Part shown: positions 1 to 12,499 of the stretch, piece after piece
Layout of the letters: each line of letters starts with the position of its first letter
How positions within the stretch are numbered: the first letter of the stretch is position 1
From: Numida meleagris
Lineage: Eukaryota > Chordata > Aves > Galliformes > Numididae
Length of the DNA stretch: 64,000 nt
Reading direction: 5' to 3'
Assembly (NCBI RefSeq): GCF_002078875.1
Contig: NC_034410.1
Location: forward strand, 85,045,947 to 85,109,946
The notes under the pieces: model-generated
The model's database searches: none
Told to the model about the DNA's origin: nothing
The model's input: only the letters and a program-made list of their open reading frames with translations
Translations under genes and position numbers: made by a program

Positions 1-3000
1 TGCCACATTTTCAAAACAAAACATATTATATAAATACATCATTTTCCTTGATTCTGGGCATTGACAACATTACATTGCAAGCTGATAGCTGCATCTCAGG
101 ATGTACATAAATCCTGTCTCTGATTTTGGTAGAAATGCGGTTTTCTTCTCTCTGCTGTAAACACACACCACATTTCTTTTGAGAGTGTTCTAAATATCAG
201 GCATGTATTTTCCCAGCTTCAGTATAGGCCATCTACAATGTCTGTCTGATAATAGACAAGAAGACTTTACATCGGTAGATGCTGTTCCAGAAATATTCGA
301 TGGCTCCAGCAGCCAGCACATTCCCAGCTCCTCTGCCCAGTTCTACCTGATGTATTGAACATCCAGTTCAGTCAATGAAGTGTATAGGAAAATGCTGGAT
401 TATTACTGATGATGGTAAAAGTTAAGAAGTAGTCACAGCTTATTTTTATCTTTTTCTAAAAAGTGGAAATTACTTACACAAGGAAATCCCGGGTCTCACA
501 CATTTTGTACTATTTGATTCCCAACACATCTTACTTTTACTGTGGTTGGGCCTCACAAATTTGCAAGTGCTGTTTTTTCTCTCTCCCCCTTTACTTATGG
601 GTCTAACATCTGACCCCCACACATCAGGTACAATTGCCAGACCTGATCTGCGGTCTACTAACCAGCTGCATCTGGAATTGCAGACTAGGAGAGAAGCTAT
701 GACACAGAGCTGGAGATGCAGGAGTGCCTCGTAGCAGATTTCTGCAAGAAAATCCCTGAAACCTCCCACTCCAGCTCGGAACAATAGCCTTCCTCCTCAT
801 ATAACTATTGTGTATTGGAGATATGTCCTTGGCGTGCTCTGGGGCTCTAGAGGAGCTGGAGTTTAGACCTCCACAACATATGATTCTGGAAATCTTATGT
901 ATTATACTATAAAAAATAGTAAAGTTTTTTAAAAGTGCATTTAACTTATTTAGCTTTCATATTCAAGCAGCTGGAAGTGTGGATATCACATAACTAATGG
1001 CTGCAGTATTTCAGTGTTGTGCTTTTACTCATATTTATTGTTTACAATAAAGTAATTAACTGAATGACCATACAGTTATTCTCCACTGGTCTCTTCATTC
1101 AGAGCATCCATGGTGGATAATCATGGTAATAATTTTCAGCTAAAAAAATGGCACTTTCCAAACAGCGATTCTTCTGGAGATTACTTAACTAAATAGGCTT
1201 GTATTCAGTCTGTGCATTTTAGATTTTGGGTTTTAGAACTGGCATGTAATTTTTTCTCTCTAAATGCAAAAATAGCTATTTCACAATAGGATAATGTTAG
1301 AAATTGTTTTTTTTTTGTCAACACTGATGAGCGATTTGACATATTTTAAGAGTATGTTTCACACAACTAATATTTTCACTGCGTCATCATTATATACTTT
1401 TTCATTATAATATTTTAGCAGCAGTGTAATCATGGAAGTAAATGCAAAAAGATGACTGAAGCCATATTTCCCACTGATTCACATAGGCACCTAAAATGTT
1501 CGTGCTTAATATTCTCAGGTACTATAACAGAGATTAAAATAAGGAAAAGGAAAAAGAAACAGGGATAGAATGTACAGGTTTATATGCTGTCAAATCCCTT
1601 TGTTAGCTTGAAAACAAGTTTTCTGTGGATTTATGCTGTGACTTATTGTCTTCAGAATCACAAACCTACTCCATTAATAAAACTAAGCTTATAGGCACAC
1701 TACATTAAAATAACTTAAGGATGAATAGTTCAACTTTACCACTTCTTTTAGGACTGGATTCAATAACAGAAATTGGACTCAGCTGTATGGATTTTTCAAG
1801 GATATTATGGACCATATTTCCACAGACATTTTTATGGTTTCTAGTCCTCTAAAACATTTGAAAAGTTGTGCTTTAACTGAGTAGTTTCTTCTGTTTATTA
1901 GTTCGTGTAAACATTTTTTGCTGTTATGTCATTTGTGGGACTATAATTTCATTCTTGCCGTTACAGATAAAGAAAAGTTAATTTGAATATTACTCCTTGA
2001 ACATGTAACTCCTGCTGAAGTCAGCTAATGTAGAGATATGTGTATCTGTAATATAGAAAGGGCTTTGTACAAAGGCAGTCTGGAGGATTCCACTGCATAG
2101 CTTTTTGTAACAGTTGTAAAAAATATCAACAATTTCTTTGTAACAGCCAACTTTCCAAATTCAGCAGTAGAAAGCAAAGAGATGGGTTCTTATGTGTACA
2201 CTAATACTACTCTGCAATTCAAATATTTTCCTATGAAAAATCAGGAGGAGGGAGACTTTTCTTCCTCCACGACCACATTTTGCGGCAATAATGAGAATGA
2301 AAATGTATATGTATGTGGGCCAGTGAAGCAAGAAGATCTGTCTTTGAAAAATTAACACAGGCTGAACATGAAGAAAAAAAATGTAATTAGTAATTTTGCT
2401 GAAAATAATAACAAAGTCTAGCAGTGTTTCAATGTTTTATGGACAATCTCATATTTGTTTGACTGTGTTTTGTGTTCATTTTTTGTTTTTCACTTCAAAG
2501 CACGGAGCCTGGACTTGAGGAACAAGGTAAGATTTTCACATTTCATTACTTTATAAATGAATTTCTCTCTCTCAGACTTACAGCATGAAACTTGGCATGA
2601 GTGAAGTTAAAAAAAAAAAAAGCAGAGGACAAATAAAAATAAATAAATACACAAATAAAAAGAAGAAAATCTTGCGACCTGTAGAAGCATGTAGAGTTGA
2701 ACATTGTTGAGTTGTTGTTTTTTTTTTTTCCAGAAGGTACATGTGCACAGAATAGGATGCTTGCCATTAAGCAGAAGATCAAGCAGGAAGGTATAGAGAG
2801 GAAATAAGCTCCACAGCTCTCCCCTTGTGCTCCCTCTCACTGGTCAGCCAGTGGGACTGCACCTCACCTGCTTTTTGGCAGTTGCAGGAGAACTGGCTGA
2901 GGCACCTCGGCCACAAGTCTCAGATCTGGATCCAAAACAGCTCTCACCGTGGGCATGAAGCCACCTATCATGTGTTCAGACATCCAATAGCAAATACAAA

Positions 3001-4900
3001 AAGTGGTGAAATGTGGCTTAAATCTTCCCCCCACACCCCTCCCCCCCCACACACACACCCTCCCACCACTCAAAGCTAGTGGAAGATAACGTCCATATGC
3101 GAGAGCCCTTCTCCATGAGAAAGCATCCATGCCCCCTTCCCAGCACGGTGAGCACGCATCTGTTCAGCCTCCCCTGAGCAGCCCCTGGTGGGTCCCACTC
3201 CCCCCTCCTCTGATGATGTTGTGCTGAAACACAGCATGAGGGACACTGTGCTGCGGAGGGAGACAGAGCAGAAGTGTGGCTGCATTGCCTAGTGGTTGAG
3301 TTGCTCTGCTGGGAATAGGTTTGTATCTCTGCTGCAAATATTTTGTATTTGTTTTGTGATGTGCAATCAACAGCAGGAACGTCTCCATCTCAGGTGGGCT
3401 GTAGAAGGAAATGGTGACCACTGCTGCCTCCTCTGCACTGCTAGGGCTTGGGAACTGTCAGCCTCATGAGCCCAGGGACATGGGGTAGGGACATGCTAGG
3501 GTCTGAATCCCAAACACAGACATCACCTTCTTACCCCTGAGGAGGCTGAGACTTTTCCAGACATAGGGAAAACAGTGCATCCATTCTTATGTGAATTTAA
3601 GGTCAAAAAGAACATGATCCTCAAACTGAACGAACTCCAGAAAACGAAATAAAGTAGGACTTTGCTGTTCCATCTGCTTCAACATCTTGTCCCCTCACTG
3701 AATATTGCACTAAAGCAATAGTTTAGCAAATTTTAAGTATTGAGGAAGGTTGTGATGCCTGGAGGCCTTATCTTTCTGAAGATTATTTTTCCCCCAACGA
3801 GTAACACAGTGACAAGGTACCACACAAAAGTATAGACAAATTATGATGAGGGTGCAACACGGTCCTAAAGTTCCTACTGACCTGTGGTGAACACCCACCA
3901 CCCAGAGACACGGTAACAGCTTTGCATCTCTTTTAATTCCCATTATAAAGTTTTGCCATTTAAGATATACCACAAATGCTTTAATTTTCAGGAACATCCC
4001 TACAACAAGGAGGAAAAATCAAGGCAAGGATAGAAACTATGCTCATCTTAAAGGCTGGAAGAACCCTCTTGATTGCCTTAAAGTGAATGAGGGGAGTGCT
4101 GCAGTATATTTCCTCCCCTTCACTTGCACAGCCAGACCTGGCTGCTTCCCCAGTGGTGCATGGCGTGCTGGTGGCACTGCTGGCTGAATCAATGGGAGCT
4201 GCACGCCAGATCAATGCCTGATACGGCTGGCAGCCAGCACGAACCTATTTCCATGTGAGTCACCTCCGTGGCTGCAGGTGCTGGAGGCCTGTGGAAAGTT
4301 GAATCCTAGCCACTAACAGCTAGTGTAATCATGTTGCTTGCTCAGATCTCCTGCTGATAAACGCACCCAGTTACTCCTAACTGTCTCCCTTACAAAATAA
4401 CACCTCCCAGGACACCTACCTCTTCAATAGTTTTTAACCATGCTGGAGCTGCACGAGAAAATCCATTCATCAATTATAAATCAATTGAGGAAGAGAAATC
4501 TGCAGCTCGCTTGATTGCCCTTGTTGTCCCTGCAACTCACTGATCCAGCTACAGAAACTTTCCAGCCTGCCAGGTCTGTTTATTTATTTATTTATCATAT
4601 TACTATTATTATTGTCATTAATTATTCAGAGCCCAAATAGATCATTCCTTCCTTCGTAGAAAATAACTCTGCAGTGGTAATCCATTGGCAAAGTGAGCTT
4701 CCCTCTGGTGGGAAAGGGAGGAGAGGATGAGAGAAAGGGAGCAAAAGGGAAAGAGAAAGAGAGAAAGAGAGACTGGGTGTATTCCACGAATGGCAATGCA
4801 AGTGCGGTGGGCCAGCTGCAGCCTCAGCCTCCAGTTCCAGCCCTCCCTCTCTGATGGCAGGGGACTTCTTTAAATAGGTATTCCTGAGACAGAGCTCCAC
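1..4900. other. Distal 3' flank of IRX2, no gene recognised
   Basis: AT-rich unique sequence. Reading frames are short and show no family I recognise. Simple sequence only: a C/CA-rich stretch at 3028-3065, TTTA repeats near 4578-4593 and a purine-rich block at 4710-4772. The region 4440-4560 (ATTA-containing, unique) might be regulatory but is not convincing. Confidence 0.6.
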
Positions 4901-5404
4901 TCCTCCTCTCCTGTTTATGCTGTCAGTTCACAGCCCTCTGCTCCCAAGTAAAGATTTGCACTGCGAGAGGCTGCTTTTAGCGAGTAAAGTATTTGCAAAA
5001 GTTTATTTCGTAAAGAAAGATTAGGTGTGCTTGTTTGGCAGTGAAAGAAAGAAAAAAGAAAACGCAACTGTCTGGGTGAGGAGAGAAAAAGCAGGCTGGA
5101 AATCTTGGAGACACTGAGTAGGACTTGGGGAAATAGTATCTATCCTCCTAGAAACAGAATCGTAGCTGTATTTAAAATCAATGGGAGAGAGGGGAGGGAA
5201 ATTTACACTATCATCAAAACGAAATAAATAATAACAATAATAATGAATTCCGAAGGGGTGGGGAGGAGATTGTTATCCCTCCTTGCGGAAACAGCCTTAC
5301 AGATATATTCTCCTTTATTAATCTATTTGCCGTGAGTACCACAGTGTCCTGGTATTTCTGAAGTTAAACCAGTATCAGGACAACTCAACTGGATATTTTA
5401 CTTC

Positions 5405-5431
5405 TTTTTTTTTTTTTTTTTTTTTTTTTTT
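5405..5431. repeat. Poly-T tract
   Basis: A run of 27 T. It has no recognisable retroelement body on either side, so it is simple sequence. Confidence 0.9.
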
Positions 5432-6081
5432 GGTGTTGAGTGTTCCGAGGTGACTAAATTTGCCCTGTTGAGCCTTGTAAAATCCTGACTTAATCATGTA
5501 AACTTCTGTGTAAGCAAAATAGACCAAACTTCAAAGGGTCAAAAACCCTTTAGGGATTTGAGAGGAGACGCCAGCAATAGATTCTAATCTGCCTCCAGAA
5601 TCCTGGCTGTATTTGTCCAAGGAACTGGTACCAGCAAACTCTCGAAGGTAGAGATAGTGGGTTGATTCAGCCTTTATCCCCTTAGAGAGTATTGGCTTTG
5701 TGAGGCTCTAGGCAGCGCTTCAACGCCAGGGGATCTTGCCCAAACCCTCTAAAAATGAAGTACAGGAGTAATTTGAGATAATGACTTTGTAACAGGCTTG
5801 GGCAGACCTTGGACAGAAGAAGTGAGAGATGTTATCACCCCAGCATTCCTCTTAAAATGCAGTTTTTCCCCCTGCTTATTCCCAGTTAGTCAAAGCTACA
5901 TTAACATTCCATCTAGGACTGCTAAACAGAATCTTAATTAGTCCTGATACTCTTGTGCAAGGAGTTTATTCATTGCACTCTTAACTAATGGTTGCTGTCA
6001 GAGTATTTTTTTTTTCTTTTCTGGGTTCTTTGGGGATATCGTGTTATGTTGCAAAGCATGACAGAAATGTAATGTACATGC

Positions 6082-6105
6082 AAAAAAAAAAAAAAAAAAA
6101 AAAAA
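6082..6105. repeat. Poly-A tract
   Basis: A run of 24 A without an identifiable LINE or SINE body upstream. Confidence 0.9.
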
Positions 6106-6414
6106 CCAACGCTTGCAGATCTGAAATCCTGAGACTGAGGCTGACTCCAGCCCTATCTAATGGTAAGGCATTATTAGGACTAATAACTTCACCAACAGAA
6201 ATTTCCCTGTGTCGTGCTTATCTTAAATTTTAATGGTACACGCTCCCTCGCTCTCTTTTTTTCGTTTTTACTTTTTTTCTTTTTTCCGTGTCAGAAAACA
6301 TTACAAACTTGATCGTGTTTTGAACCAGCTCACACAAGCCTCTCCAAATTTGCAGCCCTCTCTGCATCAGCCACCAGTGGCTCGGTACTTAATGAAGGAG
6401 TCTGGAGGTGGAGA

Positions 6415-6760
6415 CGAATTATCACGTTCCTAAGCGGCCGGCGGCTCCGGCAGGACCTCTCTCCCCGCGTTACTCCGCATTTCCAGTCCGGCTATGCGGC
6501 CCCGCCGCTCTCCCACCGCACCCCGCCTGGGGTTTACTCGCTCTCGCGGGGCTCCGCCAGGCGATGCGCTCTCGCTCCGATGTCACCGAGGTGAAACCGG
6601 GCGCCCGCGAGGGCTGTACCCACACAAATCACTGCACGCGAGCGTCCCTCGGGGCTATTTGCGGCCGAATCGTGACGATCAACAGCCGGGACGGACGACA
6701 CTAAAAGAAATGAGAGATGTAGCAGGGGTCCCTCGCTGGACCGAAGTGACTGTTTCGTTT
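6415..6760. promoter_or_regulatory. CpG-rich island in the IRX2 3' flank
   Basis: Dense CpG sequence about 7 kb beyond the IRX2 stop, in otherwise AT-rich DNA. It may be a promoter of a non-coding transcript or a Polycomb-type CpG island of the developmental locus. The 113-residue plus-strand frame here (6494-6835) is Arg/Pro-rich and matches no family I know. Confidence 0.45.
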
Positions 6761-6954
6761 ATCGGCCGCGGCAGGAATAGTTATTTGCCTATAAATCTGC
6801 GTTCAGCTACACCGATCGCGGAAACAGATTTATAAGACTATAAATTACCGTTTCTTTCTTTCGGGCTGGGGGAAGGAAATGAAGGGGGGGGGGATGAAAA
6901 GAGAAAGGTGTTTTTTGGAAATAAGAGGTCCACGTTAGTTAGCGGGTGCTCACC

Positions 6955-7320
6955 CCTATTAAGGACTCTTTCCCATAAGCTTGCGTAACATTGATTACTC
7001 ACAAAGAGTTCACAATAACTATCACGTAGCTAAACTAATTGAGACAATCATGCTAAGTTATAGCCAGTCTAAAAGGTACCATTGATGTGGTAATGCCTAT
7101 AGAAAGTCAGACATGCGACTCACTACCATTTAATTGCTCCTTTAAACCTGTTATTACAATGTTAACTGGCTTAAGTATATATTGCTGCCTTTTATTGCCT
7201 TGATGTGACAAATTAAAACATACACTCTGGAAGCGGCATTCATTTGCGGACGGAGTTGCAGGAAAAAGGGAGCCGGGCGATGTCAAACCTGTCAGGATGA
7301 ATTAATTGTAGAACTTGCAT
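6955..7320. promoter_or_regulatory. Candidate conserved non-coding element
   Basis: Unique, repeat-free, AT-rich sequence with many homeodomain cores (ATTGATTACT, CTAATTGA, AATTAATTG) and a TGTCA-containing end (7280-7320) that resembles TALE-cofactor sites. It sits between CpG clusters. Conservation is inferred from texture only. Confidence 0.35.
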
Positions 7321-8309
7321 CTCGCACTACAATTCCCACTGCACTTTTGTTGCACGGGGGAAAGATTTTATATATACAGTTTACACCTATTGTACATATT
7401 AGATACACACATTTCACCTCACGCAGATCTGCCGCGAAGTGAGCCTCACCGCGCTAAAAACGAAAAGTGCTCTTTGGCTCTAAGATCTCGTCTGCCTTAG
7501 GTGGAAGACCGGAAAGCAGTGCAGGGGAGCGGTGCAGCTCCTTCCTCGGCTCATCATCCCACTCTTGTCGGGCGAGGTGGTCGGGGGGGCACTCGCCCTT
7601 GGCTGCTGGTTCCCAGGCCCGAGGGAGGGGTTACCCACGCCCTATACCTGGGAGCCAGGCACGGCCGCGGTCCCTGCGGGCTGCCCTTCGTAATGCAGCT
7701 CCCACAAGGAGGGGAAAGAAAGGAGGAAAAAAAAAAAAGAAAAGAACAATAATTTCTCGCTTCCTCATCCCCAGGGCTGAGCGTTTAAGCGGGCAACGAT
7801 ACGTTTCTTCCGCTCCAAGAAGTGCAGCCAGCCCCACGCATCGTACGTAGGGACTGTGCGGGCTCCAGGTGTATCCCCCACCCCATTCCCTTGCTTAGAT
7901 GAGCATTGAGAACTCCCCCCAAACACATCCCCTTGCTTTCCCTAGCCTCTTTCCCTCCCCCCCCCTTAAATATTTTTTTTCTTCCCTCCTCCACTCGCGA
8001 GAAGATGTCAGGGGGTTAAATTGCCCCGCTCGCCCTCTCCCTTGATCTCAGGGAGAGAGGTAAGGGCTGCTGGCACCTTTATGGGACTTAGACCTGCTGC
8101 GGCTGCGAGGAGCGCCGGCCCCCGCTAACTTTGATCGGCCTTATTCATCCCAGCTGCGCTCTACTTGTTTGTCATTTAGCCCTTTTCCTCCCAGAATCGT
8201 TATTTATGGTCTGAAAAGTGAACCGCACCGCGATTTGCCTCTGCGTGGACTCTTCTGCAAACGGGGGGAGACACGCAGCTCCCCCCGCCATGGGGACTGA
8301 CAAAAGAGA

Positions 8310-8545
8310 GGAGAAAAAATTGTCTCAATCATTATCAAATCAGCTTTGAATTCATTACTCCAGAGCATTAACTAATTACCAGATCAGAGACACGAAAAAA
8401 TAAATATTCCTTTAAATAACCGAAGGTAATTATAACCCTGTTGTTGACACTAACGATTAATAATTGATCAGAAGTTATACACAATAAATTGTCAATTTAT
8501 CTCCCTATAAAAATGCACATACTGATTATTATTATTTTCCTGGAC
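8310..8545. promoter_or_regulatory. Candidate conserved non-coding element
   Basis: An AT-rich unique block between CpG-rich patches. It contains ATCAAAT and CTTTGAA, which resemble TCF/LEF sites, at about 8334-8350, then AACTAATTA and repeated ATTA/TGATCA cores. It has no repeat character. Confidence 0.35.
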
Positions 8546-8639
8546 GGTTTTTAGAAGCCCAAGCAACTATGGTATCCGTACGGGGCGCACGAAGATTTTT
8601 TTTTTCCCTTTTTCCTCCCTAGTATTCGCTATTTTGAGA

Positions 8640-8990
8640 TCCCCCGCCAATAAACGCAAAGCAGGAGCGTCGCCGCCGGCTCTGCGCTGACTTTCGAGCG
8701 CAGCCGGACCCGGCTGGCCCCGCATCTGTCCTTCAGGTCCCCAAATCCTGACCGGAGTCAGGTGAAGGGCGCGGCTCAGGAGCCTCACGATGCCTGCCCC
8801 CTGTTCCTCCATCCCTCGCTTTCCCACGGGGAAACACAGCATGCTCAGCCGGGATTGGATGTGAAATAGTGACATTCCCCTCGGCTGGAGGCGGGGGTCC
8901 CTCTGTCCCCTCGGGCGGGGCGCCCGCAGGTAGCGCTGCCCTGGGCGGCAGCCCCGATGTGCCCCGCCGGCAGCACTTCCCCTCCGCTGT
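8640..8990. promoter_or_regulatory. CpG-rich patch
   Basis: High CpG density with short GC-rich stretches. No start site or splice pattern is seen. Similar patches at 7490-7700 and 9590-9980 suggest one broad CpG-rich domain. Confidence 0.4.
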
Positions 8991-10319
8991 GTTCAAAAGG
9001 GCTCTGCTTCGGAGTCACCGGGTAATAATCGGGGATTAGATGCATGGGTGCTTTGAATATGCACCGAGGATCTCTTTGTTTCCGAACTTTTTTTTTCCTT
9101 TGTTGCTTCCCTTTTAATTCTTTAGAAGCCAGGAACGTACCTGAGTTATTAGTTAATGGATTAAAAACAAAGGGGTGAATTTCATTTTATTTCATGTGCA
9201 GTGCTACTGTTATTAACAATCTCTTTTACTGCTGTTATTCAATTCCTACACTGCAAAGGCTCTTTTTAACTAAGCGGATCGTGAGAAGCTTGCCAAGCAC
9301 CGGGAAATACTGAAAGCAGAAAGCAACGTATCGACCTAGTGTAAATTCCGTCTCTCTCTCTCTCATCCCTTTCCTTTTCTTTTCCAAAACTCAATAAGCA
9401 ATAAAATCCTTCCGGTATTGATTACATCCCCGCCACGCGTTCTCAGCGGCGCGGTGACTCTGAACTGCCTTTAAGTGAGATGTAACATGTGGCAGAGGCA
9501 GAAACTTCCAATGGCGAGAGGCTTGGGATCGTCTCTTTTTTTTTTTCTTTCTCTCTTTGCTTTGCTTTTTTTCTTTTTTTTTTTCTCTCCCTTATCCGCG
9601 AGGTTGGGGACGGAGGGGTAGCCGGCCCCCGCCCGCCTGGAGCTCAGTGCGGGGCCCTTAGCGGAGGGTTCCGCCAGGTTGGGCGCTGCGCATTGAGGCT
9701 CTCTTCTTCACCTGGAAGCCATCCTTCCCCTAAAAAGCTCGACTCCTCCTCCGAGAACGGACTTTGGGAAAGGTCCCCTTTTTATTTGTTGTAATTGTTT
9801 TTATTATCGTTATTGTTATCGCTGAGCTTTCTATTAACTTTGCCCTCAGTTAACTCCCCTTAGCCCGCTCCCTTCTGGCCGGAGCTCGTGTCCAGGAGCA
9901 GTTCCCACGTCCGTCTGTCTGTCCGCAGCTGCCTGCTCTCCGTCCCCGTCCCTTCCCCCCGCCGCCCGTCAGACAAAGGTGGGTGACGCTTTTTTCCGCT
10001 CTGGCAGGCAGTTGGTGAGCAGCTTTCCTGAAACAATAACTCTCTTATTGAGAACAAATGTTGACATTCGCAGGGAGCGAAGCAGAGCGCAGCCCAGGAA
10101 GTGCGAGGTGGAAAGCTGCCCTCTTCCTATTTGGCGACAGCGCCGATTCCTCGGGGATCCCACCTGAGATTAAAGGCTGAATTTCAATAAATCAGCTCTA
10201 ATGAAACCTCTGGCCCCGCGGAGGGGAGCGTTCGTCTCTCCCGCTCTGAAACGAGGAGAGGGAAGGGGGAGGGGGGGAGCGGGCGCAGATATAGACAGGG
10301 GCGTGAGGTTTTAATCCCG

Positions 10320-10760
10320 GCGGGGTGATTAGCATCGTTATGAAATAAACTGTACGCAAAGTGGTGTATTTAATCGCTCACGCCTCTTCCTCGCTATCCT
10401 GAAAGAATCGCGCTGCTCGTGCCAGCGATCCAACAGGGCTCCGCTTCCCTCCTGCTTTCAATTTCGATTATTAAATCTCGAATGACGCCGAATGAGCGCT
10501 CCTCGCCCATTAATTTCTGTTTTTAAAAAGGAGTTTATTTGCCAAATCGTTTGGGTGTCGCCCATCTGCATTTCTGAGCCTCTCGTGAATTTCTCGGGGG
10601 ATGAGAGAAGTCCACTGGGTTTAACATACAGAGCGAATATTTAAAAGCGAGTTTTCCAAGTCTTTCTACTTTTCTTTCCAGAAAGAAATCCAGGTCTAAA
10701 TACTAGCAAGGGTGGGTAAATTATGGAAATCTTTTATAAGTCTTCGGGCGTATAAACATC
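10320..10760. promoter_or_regulatory. Candidate conserved non-coding element
   Basis: Unique sequence with mixed CpGs and homeodomain cores (GATTAGCATCG, TCGATTATTAAATC, CCATTAATTTC). It is not open in any useful frame. Candidate enhancer from composition only. Confidence 0.3.
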
Positions 10761-11399
10761 AAAGGAATGTCGTTAGCCTTTTTTAATCTCTGCCACAGCT
10801 TTTTACCAATTGAAATGTTCACGTTGTGTCCGACAGAGACCTGGAACAGAAAACGTGGGCGGTGGGGGCGGATGGAGCAGGAGGGAGAGCGGGGAAGAGA
10901 AAGTTCAGGCGTGCCCCCTAACTTAAACAGTTGCCCTGTAAATTCTCCCCAAATCGCACAGAAAAGGCGTTCTTGAGAATGATTTTACCCGATATTTGCA
11001 TTTACATCGCGCACTAAATTGGAGGGGAAAATCCGAATTGTTTTTCAGCCGCTATCTAATTGTGCTGCGCTCTGTACACAGGCAGAACGACACGTTACCT
11101 CAATGAGAACCAGGATGTTTAGGAGAAGAGAAGCATCGTTCAGCAACACAAGAAGATGAGCAGGCCTCCAGCTGCACAGATATTCGGTGTTTTATATTTA
11201 GCTAGATGGATCCCAGAGTTTTCCAGAATTACAATATTAATTTCTGTCCTATCAGCTGAAAAACACATGCATTTTCTCAGTCATTTAGACAGCTTTATAG
11301 GGGTAAAATATGACGGAGGGGGCCGGGGGAAGATAGATCAGGGGGATTACGTATATGCATTTAATGTCTTTTTCCCCCTGTTTAATATAATCGCGACAT

Positions 11400-11960
11400 A
11401 TTTCCTGACTCCAGCCTAGCACGGCTCTTTATCCAGTTAACATTCCCAAGGCTGATGCCTGAAGTATCTAAGATCACTTTCAAATGCCCTTTCTAACAAG
11501 ACCTGAGCAAGAGGCCACTAATTTTCAGTGAACAAAAAGCCACTGGAGAGAGATCCGTTTGTCAATATCAACTGGTCCAGCAATTTTCCATCTTCAGACA
11601 CATCGGCCTATCTGAGCTGGCAGATGTTTAGACAAGATTTTATAAATTGTTCAATATCAGACCGTAATGAACCCCAACTGACCATTCCAAAGCAGCTAAA
11701 AGCATTCAGGATCTCCCCTGCTGGGATCTAATAATGCTCTCACGCTGGAAGATTATTAATCATGGAATAAAATAGATGAGCCTCTTGAAAAATAAGTGTA
11801 TGATTGATTAAAGGGCAATCTAAGAAGCTATTATTCTTGTTTTATAACCGTAAGCTATATTCACTCAATTTATCTTTTGGGGAGAATAAATGATTGTTCG
11901 TTTCGTTTCTGGAATTATATTATATGAGGATTCCCATTATTTTACTGAAAATTAAAATGA
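11400..11960. promoter_or_regulatory. Candidate conserved non-coding element near the IRX2 3' end
   Basis: A long unique block with no simple repeats. It carries many ATTA/TAAT cores, paired TGATTGATTAAAG-type motifs (11802-11814) and ATTATTAATCATGG (11752-11765). The even, repeat-free texture over more than 500 bp is typical of deeply conserved elements at developmental genes. Confidence 0.4.
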
Positions 11961-12276
11961 ATAATTAGCTGATTGTATGAGCTCAATTGAGGTGGATTTC
12001 TTCTATGACTATCAAATTCAAGATGTAAGGAAAAAAGGGAAAAAATCTTTAAAAACAGGAATCAGACTTTTTCTCTTCATGCTTCTGTGCTTGCCCGTTT
12101 TAGCTAGAAGCAGAAACAAAGAAATGAGAAATAAACTGCAGTTGATTATAATTCCTTTTTGTTTTCCCCAGAAATATTGGATGTAAGGAACATTAACTCT
12201 AAGGAGCTACCTCACGCCTAACATAAATAGTTTATAAGAAACATGCGTGTATTCACATTGCTCTCTCTACGCATTT

Positions 12277-12317
12277 GCATGCATGTATACAAATACGTAT
12301 TTGCACACATGTGTGCA
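12277..12317. repeat. Cluster of short perfect palindromes
   Basis: Three palindromes lie close together: TGCATGCA near 12277-12284, a 14-bp one centred on ACGT at 12290-12303, and a 16-bp one centred on CATG at 12302-12317. The stretch is largely alternating purine-pyrimidine. Confidence 0.7.
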
Positions 12318-12499
12318 TTTAAAGCTTCAGTACAACAGAACGACCCAGAATGAATTAATTTATGCAGAGCATATCTTTGCAACATATTTAAATTGCTTAC
12401 TCATTTTATGGTCTAAGCTACACTAGCGAAATTACAACTTTCATCATTTTCTGGATAATAGATTACTGCTTTGGGGGGAAATGAACAAAAAACACCATA

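Larger units (their letters stand above)
4901..12499. other. Proximal 3' flank of IRX2: CpG clusters and AT-rich unique blocks
   Basis: No protein gene is recognised. CpG-rich patches (about 6415-6760, 7490-7700, 8640-8990, 9590-9980) alternate with unique TAAT-rich blocks that resemble regulatory elements. The open frames here are GC-driven and lack family similarity or splice logic. Several homopolymer tracts are present. Confidence 0.6.

Noticed and set aside
5405..6105. Poly-T and poly-A pair as the ends of a retroposed gene copy
   Set aside because: No cDNA-like body or target duplication lies between or beside them.
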